Below, piece by piece: positions 58,412-64,000 of a stretch of 64,000 nucleotides of DNA. The stretch covers positions 58,830 through 122,829 of the forward strand of contig CAYVKB010000001.1 of NCBI GenBank assembly GCA_964451985.1, read 5' to 3'. Source of the stretch: GBS-DC sp964451985. GTDB taxonomy: Bacteria > Armatimonadota > Fimbriimonadia > Fimbriimonadales > GBS-DC. Numbering within the stretch: the stretch's first letter is position 1; every line of letters starts with the position of its first letter. A program made the position numbers and the translations under genes. Under the pieces are notes generated by a model. That model worked only from the letters and a program-made list of their open reading frames with translations. It had not been told where the DNA came from and ran no database searches.

Positions 58412-59857
58412 TTATTCCTGCACAGCCCCGTTTTTCGCCCCGCGCGCCTCCCGCAACAGCCCTACAATCTCGCGTGTAGCGTGCAAACTCGCAGGATGCA
58501 AAAACACCAGCAGCCCCAGCAGCGACCAGTAGCCGGTGAACGGCGCGAACATCGCTGCGCCCAATCCCGTCGCCCAAATCAGATTCATGCCGTAGCGAGG
58601 TTTGCCAATATACCGTGCGGTATTAACGTGCATCATCCAGTAGTAGGTGGGTACATACGCCAGCGAGATTCCTAATGCATACCCGAGCAGCTTGTGCGGT
58701 TCAGGCATCAGTATGACAAGCAAAGCGGAGAGCGCGAAACTGCAGACTACATACGCCCCGCCCGATTTCGCAAACACATGCGCTTGCTTCACCACCAATA
58801 ACGCCTGATTCAACGCACCAAAAGTAACGAAAAAGAGCTGGTTCGATCCGATGATGGCTAACGTCAGAAATATGAGCGAGATGTCCCATTTTCCGCCAAA
58901 TAGATATACAAATATTTTCCGTCCGAAAAGCAAAGTTGGTATATAAAAAAACGCTAAGCCAATCATCTGAGCTAAGGAGGAAAGCCTAACTAATTCCAAA
59001 AGCTTGGCGGACTGTGTCTTTGCACGGGCGTAGAGAGGAAGACTGAGACGCTCGATAGGCATTTTCCAGATATCCAGGACCCCTCTGAGACGCTCAGCAA
59101 GAGCATAATATCCTACGACTGTTTCGTTTGTTAGAGGCAAAAGCACAAGCGGCGTTGTCAGTAGCCTCAGTTCGTAAATCCACTGGGCAAATCCTATTTT
59201 GAAACTTTCTTTGAAAATGTTTCGGATCTGATGGAAATTCCATTCCCAACGTGGGCGGTATTCAGCAGCCCAAAAAATGCCTACGACGGAGACTATCTGC
59301 ATCACCCAGAAAGCCGATACTAACGCCCAAACGCCTGCGCCAAGCTGTGCTAAGGCAATTCCAACTATACAAAACATTGCATGAGCGGTTAGTTCGATGA
59401 GGGATATCTTCTTGTGCTCAAGTCGATACTCGATTATGGCAAGAGGAACTTCAGAGACCGCTACAGGAAGCAACATAAGTAATAGGCAAGCCGAGACTAA
59501 AGCCAAGTTGGAAAAATCCTTCACAATGATAGAAGATATGTATAAAATAACCAGTGAAACAAAAGTGATTATTGTTCCCCACAAAAAGTTCAGTGTAAAA
59601 GATTGATGAAAAATACTCGTTGAATTGTCTCGAGTTTCTCTTATCAGATAGACTCTAATTCCTGCCCGTCCTATGTATTGTGCGTATCCAAACAGACTCG
59701 AGGCTGCAGCAAACAATCCATACGCAGCAGGTCCGACAGCTCGTGTGATGAAAATTAATGCTATAATGCTTAGAAAAATCCCTATGGCGCGTCGTACGGA
59801 CAGGTAGACGCTTCCTTCCAGTGCCTTCCGCCGTAGCGTAGTTTTATCTTCTGACAT
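58412..59857 (-). CDS. polysaccharide flippase (Wzx/MATE-like)
   Basis: 481 residues with about 12-14 hydrophobic segments, N-terminal GSVYLSVRRAIGIFLSIIALIFITRAVGP as in Wzx/PST exporters. It would turn lipid-linked sugar units to the periplasm. The sequence from about 58850 to 59820 is visibly richer in A and T than its neighbours, which could mean recent transfer, although membrane-gene clusters often vary. A promoter-like GGTATAAT lies 132 nt upstream. Confidence 0.9.
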   Translation of the reverse strand: MSEDKTTLRRKALEGSVYLSVRRAIGIFLSIIALIFITRAVGPAAYGLFAAASSLFGYAQYIGRAGIRVYLIRETRDNSTSIFHQSFTLNFLWGTIITFVSLVILYISSIIVKDFSNLALVSACLLLMLLPVAVSEVPLAIIEYRLEHKKISLIELTAHAMFCIVGIALAQLGAGVWALVSAFWVMQIVSVVGIFWAAEYRPRWEWNFHQIRNIFKESFKIGFAQWIYELRLLTTPLVLLPLTNETVVGYYALAERLRGVLDIWKMPIERLSLPLYARAKTQSAKLLELVRLSSLAQMIGLAFFYIPTLLFGRKIFVYLFGGKWDISLIFLTLAIIGSNQLFFVTFGALNQALLVVKQAHVFAKSGGAYVVCSFALSALLVILMPEPHKLLGYALGISLAYVPTYYWMMHVNTARYIGKPRYGMNLIWATGLGAAMFAPFTGYWSLLGLLVFLHPASLHATREIVGLLREARGAKNGAVQE

Positions 59858-59988
59858 GGCTTACTGAATCAAAAAGTAAGCACGTGCATCACGAGGCTCG
59901 CGGAGCAGAAAGACATTAGATATGCGCCGCTGACCATCACGCGCTCGCGCCAGTCCGAGAATGCTGGGTTAATGACATTCAGAAAAGG

Positions 59989-59996
59989 ATTATACC
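59989..59996 (-). promoter_or_regulatory. GGTATAAT box in the gap upstream of the flippase gene
   Basis: GCGGTATAAT on the minus strand, 131 nt before the flippase ATG. The space 59858-60121 holds a doubtful 103-codon minus-strand frame (stop at 59869) with no family resemblance, rich in Cys, Trp and Arg, overlapping the promoter. I do not call it a gene. Confidence 0.4.
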
Positions 59997-60121
59997 GCAG
60001 ATACCTCCAAGTGGTACAATAGTCTCGGAGAGATGCGGTGGAGCGAACTAGGCGCCGCCAACAACACTTACGCATCTCTATCGCAATGATTGGACATAAG
60101 GGATAGTTCACTGGCAGTCCT

Positions 60122-61246
60122 TCAGTGTGCGTACGTCGATTCGTAGAGTTCCTCGTATCGTCGCACCATCTGGCGCACATCGAATCGCTGCTGTGCCCGT
60201 TGAAGGGCGGCTTGCCCCACCTGTTGGCGCAGCAGGATATGCTCCACCAGCGTTTGCAAGGCTTTCACGAAGCACGGCTCGCCATCGGGGGGGATGAGGA
60301 TACCTGTCTGTTCATCATCCACCAGTTCGGGCACGCCCCCAACGCGCGACGCCACTACAGGCAGCCCTGCCGCCATCGCCTCCATCACCGACATCGGGTT
60401 CCCCTCGTACTTAGAGGGCAGCGTAAAAATGTCGGCGGCGTTGAGAATATCCGCCACATCGCTCCGTATGCCCCAGAAACGCACACGCTCCGAAATCCCT
60501 AACTCCTGCGCGAGTTGCTCCATCGCGGGGCGCAGCTCGCCGTCGCCCACCAACCACAGGTAGAGAGGTTGGCTACTGCTCAGCTGAGCGAACGCCCGCA
60601 GCAGCAGAGCGTGATTTTTCAACTCCACGAACCGCCCCACATGCACAATCACAGTTGCCTCTGGCTCCACGCCGTGCGCCTTTCGGAACTGGGCACGCTT
60701 TTCAGGGTTGGGTGCGTACTCGTCGGTGGGGATGCCGTTCGGAATCACAGGGGGATTTTGGTAGCCGTACAACTGCTCTACGGTGCGTGCCACCTCGTCA
60801 GCGATTGCCACGGGTACCACGCCGCCAATTCGATAGCGAAAGGCGAGGGTACGCACAATTCTGCCAACACGCACGCCGATTTCGTGCTGGGCAAGGCTGT
60901 GGAAGGTGTGGACGCGCACGGGAGTTTTGTGTCTAATCATCAGCGGATATGCGTAGTTTAGCCCCAGAATATGAGTATGCACAACCGTGGGACGATACTG
61001 TCGGAACAGGGTATCTAACTGCCTGTACACTTTCCAGTCCGCTTTGCCTTCGGTTTTGTGCAGGAAGTGCAGGAGTACACCAGCTTTTTGCAACACACGC
61101 TCGTAATGCGTGTTCTGTGGTTCGCGCAAAGAGATACACACGGGCTGGTAGCGCTCGCGATTTAGGTGAAGGCACAGGTTCACCACCAGCCGTTCCGCGC
61201 CGCCGACCGTAAGTGAATAAAGCACCTGAAACACGACCTGCTTCAT
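60122..61246 (-). CDS. glycosyltransferase family 4
   Basis: 374 residues. The N-terminal GGAERLVVNL loop and the C-terminal EX7E region (SKYEGNPMSVMEAMAAGLPVV) fit GT4 (retaining, GT-B fold). It is a close paralog of the upstream gene at 61243-62376, suggesting duplication. It adds a sugar during surface glycan synthesis. Its ATG overlaps the stop of that paralog by 4 bp. Confidence 0.93.
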   Translation of the reverse strand: MKQVVFQVLYSLTVGGAERLVVNLCLHLNRERYQPVCISLREPQNTHYERVLQKAGVLLHFLHKTEGKADWKVYRQLDTLFRQYRPTVVHTHILGLNYAYPLMIRHKTPVRVHTFHSLAQHEIGVRVGRIVRTLAFRYRIGGVVPVAIADEVARTVEQLYGYQNPPVIPNGIPTDEYAPNPEKRAQFRKAHGVEPEATVIVHVGRFVELKNHALLLRAFAQLSSSQPLYLWLVGDGELRPAMEQLAQELGISERVRFWGIRSDVADILNAADIFTLPSKYEGNPMSVMEAMAAGLPVVASRVGGVPELVDDEQTGILIPPDGEPCFVKALQTLVEHILLRQQVGQAALQRAQQRFDVRQMVRRYEELYESTYAH

Positions 61247-62376
61247 TCGCCCGTTAGGATAGACTCGTAAAGATTTTCGTAAGCGCGGGTCATCACGCGA
61301 GCGTCGAAGCGTTCCAATGCGGTCTTGCGAGCGTTTGCGCCCATAGAGGCACGTAGTTCGGACCTGTCAACGAGCGTTTGCAGTGCCGTCGTAAGGTTCT
61401 GGACATCTTCGCTGGGGACAAGTATTCCTGACACACTCTCCTCTACCAGCTCAGGCACGCCGCCGACTGCGGTGGAGACCACAGGTAGCCCCGCTGCCAT
61501 CGCTTCCATTACTGACATCGGGTTGCCTTCCCAGCGCGAGGATAGTACAAAAATGTCACTGGCATTTAACAACTCAGGGATATCGGAACGCACGCCTAGA
61601 AAATGGACTTTTTCAGATAGCCTGAGCGAATGAACGAGCTGCTCCACTTGGCGCTTCAACTCGCCGTCGCCCGTCAGCAACAACCGAACTGGCTGCCGCG
61701 ATGGCTTTAGCTGGGCGAAAGCACGTATCAGCATCTCGTGGTTTTTCTGGGTGGTAAATCGCCCAACGTGAGTGATTAGAATAGCGTCAGGCTCGAATCC
61801 TTCGCGGCGTCGCCATTGTGTGCGCGCTTCTGCAGGCAGCAGGAATTCCTCGACGGCGATGCCGTTGGGGATAAGGGGCGCATTCGGATAACCAAACACC
61901 TGCTGAATCGACTCGCGTACGCGCTCAGCAATTGCCACAGGCACAACACGCCCAACACGATGACGAAACGCAAGGGTTGTCGCCAGTTTCTGAAATCGAG
62001 TCCCTCGGTCATGCCACGCCAGATTATGGACCGTGTACACGCAGGCGGGCGTTTTATACTTCAGCAACAAAGGGTATGCATAGGTTAGCCCGCGCAAGTG
62101 CATGTGAACAACCGCAGGGCGGTACTGTCGAAACAGCGCGTTTAATCGTTGCATTAGCCCCAGCGTTGCCCACTGCCCCTTGCCCAGGAAGTAGAGGGGC
62201 ACATCCATCTGACGCACCCGCACTTCATAATGAGAGCCGACCGGGTTGCCCAAACAGATGCACACAGGTTGATATTTGCTGCGGTCGTGATACTGCAATA
62301 GGTTCACCACCACGCGCTCCGCGCCGCCGGGCACGAGACTGGTGATAATCTGGAATACCACTTGCGAGTGTGCCAT
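61243..62376 (-). CDS. glycosyltransferase family 4
   Basis: 377 residues. MAHSQVVFQIITSLVPGGAE and the EX7E region SSRWEGNPMSVMEAMAAGLPVV identify GT4, and HVGRFTTQKNHEMLIRAFA is the nucleotide-site strand. It is paralogous to the following gene, with similar order of motifs throughout. The ATG at 62376 is 1 nt after the O-antigen ligase stop; a TTG at 62385 is possible. Confidence 0.93.
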   Translation of the reverse strand: MAHSQVVFQIITSLVPGGAERVVVNLLQYHDRSKYQPVCICLGNPVGSHYEVRVRQMDVPLYFLGKGQWATLGLMQRLNALFRQYRPAVVHMHLRGLTYAYPLLLKYKTPACVYTVHNLAWHDRGTRFQKLATTLAFRHRVGRVVPVAIAERVRESIQQVFGYPNAPLIPNGIAVEEFLLPAEARTQWRRREGFEPDAILITHVGRFTTQKNHEMLIRAFAQLKPSRQPVRLLLTGDGELKRQVEQLVHSLRLSEKVHFLGVRSDIPELLNASDIFVLSSRWEGNPMSVMEAMAAGLPVVSTAVGGVPELVEESVSGILVPSEDVQNLTTALQTLVDRSELRASMGANARKTALERFDARVMTRAYENLYESILTGE

Positions 62377-62377
62377 G

Positions 62378-64000
62378 CTACACAAGACTGGTTGTGGGCG
62401 TTGCTGAATCGTCCGAAAGTTGCCCTGTACGGTGCCAGTGAGGAATCAGTTCCATAAACGCCCACATCAGCACCACAGGAATCGCTTCGAAACGGTGGAA
62501 TAGTTCATGGAGGGCATCGTAGAAAAGCACTCCCACAGTGGCTCCCACAAGCCCTACCACAATCGCTCTTAGCAACGGGTTCGGATATTTCAGGAAGATG
62601 AACGCTGCACGTAGGAAGAAGATTATCACAACCAATGCAACTAACGCGGTACCTATCCATCCCACACGCAGAAGCCGCCCAAGCCAAGCGAAATGGATGT
62701 GGGTCTTATTGACATAGATACGGTTAAAGCGCTCGCCCTTGAAACGCTCAGTTGTAGCGAGAGGGATGTAATTCCCATATTCTGCCTCGAGTCCCGCGCC
62801 GAGCAGTTTTTGCGACAGTGGCATGCGTGCGTAGTGATACTCCCACAGCTCGCGCTCGCGCACGCGTGTTTGGTACGAGGGATCCAAGCGCGGGTCGCCC
62901 CCATAAGCGTAGTTGCGCGACCATCGCTCGACGGTTTCACGAGTAATCCGTTCCGCTACGCTAAAAATCGGCGGGTGAAGCAGGGCAGCCCCACCAATCA
63001 GGGCTGCTATACCGAACAACCACGCCTGTCGCAGCAAAATCTGCGGCGGCTTCCACAGCAGCGCCAGTGGCAACACCGTCAAAATTCCCCCCCAAAGAAT
63101 GCGATTCTTAGTAATGAGAATCGCAAACGTCGTAGCGGCTATGTAAGCGAGTGCCAGCGTGTTTTTCAAGGAGCCTCGCAAGTAGCCCAGCAGGTACAGG
63201 GTGGCGAAAAACCCCGCAATAGAGAAGTACAGTCCTGACGGATCGCGCACGCGATAACCTTCGGCGGTTTCCCCAGCCGCGCGGAGCTGGAACATCATCT
63301 TGAAAAACATCGGCATCGGCGCAAAGTATTCCCAAACAATCGCACCCGCGCTGATTGCCATAATAGCCCCCAACGCAATTAGAACTCGTCGGGCGCGTGC
63401 CCAATCGCGCAGTAGAATCATTAGGGGCAAGATGCCAATCCAGACGATATAGCCATCAAAATAGCGCAATACCCCGGGGCGGTAAGAACCCAGAGCCGCT
63501 TCCTCGGATTGGGGGGGAGGTACATTGTACGAGTACAGAAAGATATACGCCACGTGAAAAATATGATAAATCCAGTATAGTACTATAGCTATTGTTAACG
63601 GAGTCCACAGACGGGGACGTTCCGAAGCAGATGTGCGTAGTACTTCATATAGTGCTCGTGCCACCACAATTCCCAAAAAGCCCAACAGGATCGTGCGTTG
63701 CCCTGTGCCAGCCCCGGGCACAACAAAGTAGAAGGTGTTGACGAACAGACCACTCCCAACTACGATGAGCGTCACGATGCTCATCTCAGGAATGATTATA
63801 GCCAGCAGGGTAAGGGGCAACAAGATAGTAAACGCAATCGCACGGTTATCTAAACCCTGTAGCATAAAACTTAAAAGAACAAGGTTCGCAAGAACAACCG
63901 CGACAATGGTGATTAAGTTTGCCCAACGTTCCTGATTGAACCATTCTAAGATTCGCAGCGATAGCCCGTGCGCCCGCTCGATGGGGCGGTTCCACAGGTC
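62378..64000 (-). CDS. O-antigen ligase/polymerase family protein, N-terminus outside window
   Basis: A membrane protein with around twelve hydrophobic segments and a large periplasmic loop (about 62700-63000, containing RVRERELWEYHYARMPLSQKLLGAG), as in Wzy/WaaL proteins. The frame stays open through 64000 (DLWNRPIERAHGLSLR and on), so the true start lies beyond the edge and the ATG at 63865 is internal. It would polymerise or ligate the glycan made by the neighbouring enzymes. It is the first gene of this operon in view. Confidence 0.87.
   Translation of the reverse strand, partial: DLWNRPIERAHGLSLRILEWFNQERWANLITIVAVVLANLVLLSFMLQGLDNRAIAFTILLPLTLLAIIIPEMSIVTLIVVGSGLFVNTFYFVVPGAGTGQRTILLGFLGIVVARALYEVLRTSASERPRLWTPLTIAIVLYWIYHIFHVAYIFLYSYNVPPPQSEEAALGSYRPGVLRYFDGYIVWIGILPLMILLRDWARARRVLIALGAIMAISAGAIVWEYFAPMPMFFKMMFQLRAAGETAEGYRVRDPSGLYFSIAGFFATLYLLGYLRGSLKNTLALAYIAATTFAILITKNRILWGGILTVLPLALLWKPPQILLRQAWLFGIAALIGGAALLHPPIFSVAERITRETVERWSRNYAYGGDPRLDPSYQTRVRERELWEYHYARMPLSQKLLGAGLEAEYGNYIPLATTERFKGERFNRIYVNKTHIHFAWLGRLLRVGWIGTALVALVVIIFFLRAAFIFLKYPNPLLRAIVVGLVGATVGVLFYDALHELFHRFEAIPVVLMWAFMELIPHWHRTGQLSDDSATPTTSLV

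Noticed and set aside
59869..60180. 103-codon minus-strand frame before the flippase
   Set aside because: No homology recognised, unusual Cys/Trp/Arg content, start inside the upstream glycosyltransferase, and a promoter box within it.

Overview
The window looks like part of a draft genome of a diderm, probably thermophilic bacterium, most likely in or near the Armatimonadota. This is inference, not proof. It rests on futalosine-pathway menaquinone genes (mqnP-mqnA), an outer-membrane barrel protein, an O-antigen type polysaccharide cluster, Hfq, sigma-54, DUF4058, Rpn and Uma2 family proteins, a dockerin-like secreted protein, and many dispersed short repeats that reach into genes. The DNA is moderately GC-rich by eye. 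Four runs of exactly 100 N mark assembly joins. Three lie in tandem repeats. At two of them (744-843 and 54779-54878) the same 55 bp stands on both sides, as expected for unmerged contig ends.

Layout. 1-3760: a partial alpha/beta hydrolase carrying an in-frame 36-bp repeat array, an HD-GYP response regulator, and an ECF sigma / zinc-finger anti-sigma pair with a striking tandem operator-like site upstream. 3764-10062 (minus): housekeeping genes (Rpn nuclease, miaA, hfq, dapF, argH, a membrane protein, HIT protein, UDG). 10169-25460: subtilase, MFS transporter next to a broken gene, dicarboxylate/amino acid symporter, lipoprotein hydrolase, acyltransferase, a 37-residue basic protein, 5'-nucleotidase, a toxin-antitoxin relic, DUF1501 Tat protein, recN, kbl, and a redoxin-cytochrome-monooxygenase-like protein. 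25731-39318: metY, mnmE, a PAS-GGDEF response regulator, rpoN, GH130, holA, a TgpA-type transglutaminase, an LTxxQ protein, DUF4058, GH127 and tRNA-Arg(CCG). 39394-54750: a secreted protein, a GlcE-like FAD enzyme, the dockerin-like protein, then an R2lox / CARF-like / PIN-like operon, an outer-membrane barrel, G5-3D protein, phosphodiesterase, glnB, a TrkA-type protein, a sortilin-like beta-propeller protein, and mqnP-mqnA. 55136-64000 (minus): a surface polysaccharide cluster with O-antigen ligase (cut by the window end), two GT4 enzymes, flippase and three nucleotide-sugar enzymes.

How the parts connect. Most genes are tightly packed with 1-17 bp overlaps. A recurring promoter-like motif, CAGGTA(C/T)(A/C)(A/C)T, precedes many transcription units. 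In several (argH, HIT, recN, mnmE, GH127, and perhaps the TrkA-type gene) it sits only 7-10 nt before the start codon, which suggests leaderless mRNAs. The GGDEF and HD-GYP regulators would make and degrade c-di-GMP. The polysaccharide genes form one pathway from UDP-sugar to lipid-linked glycan.

The best candidate for an undescribed system is the pair at 43605-45241. A stand-alone CARF-like protein is translationally coupled to a PIN-like nuclease, with no CRISPR array or cas gene in view, behind an R2-like ligand-binding oxidase.
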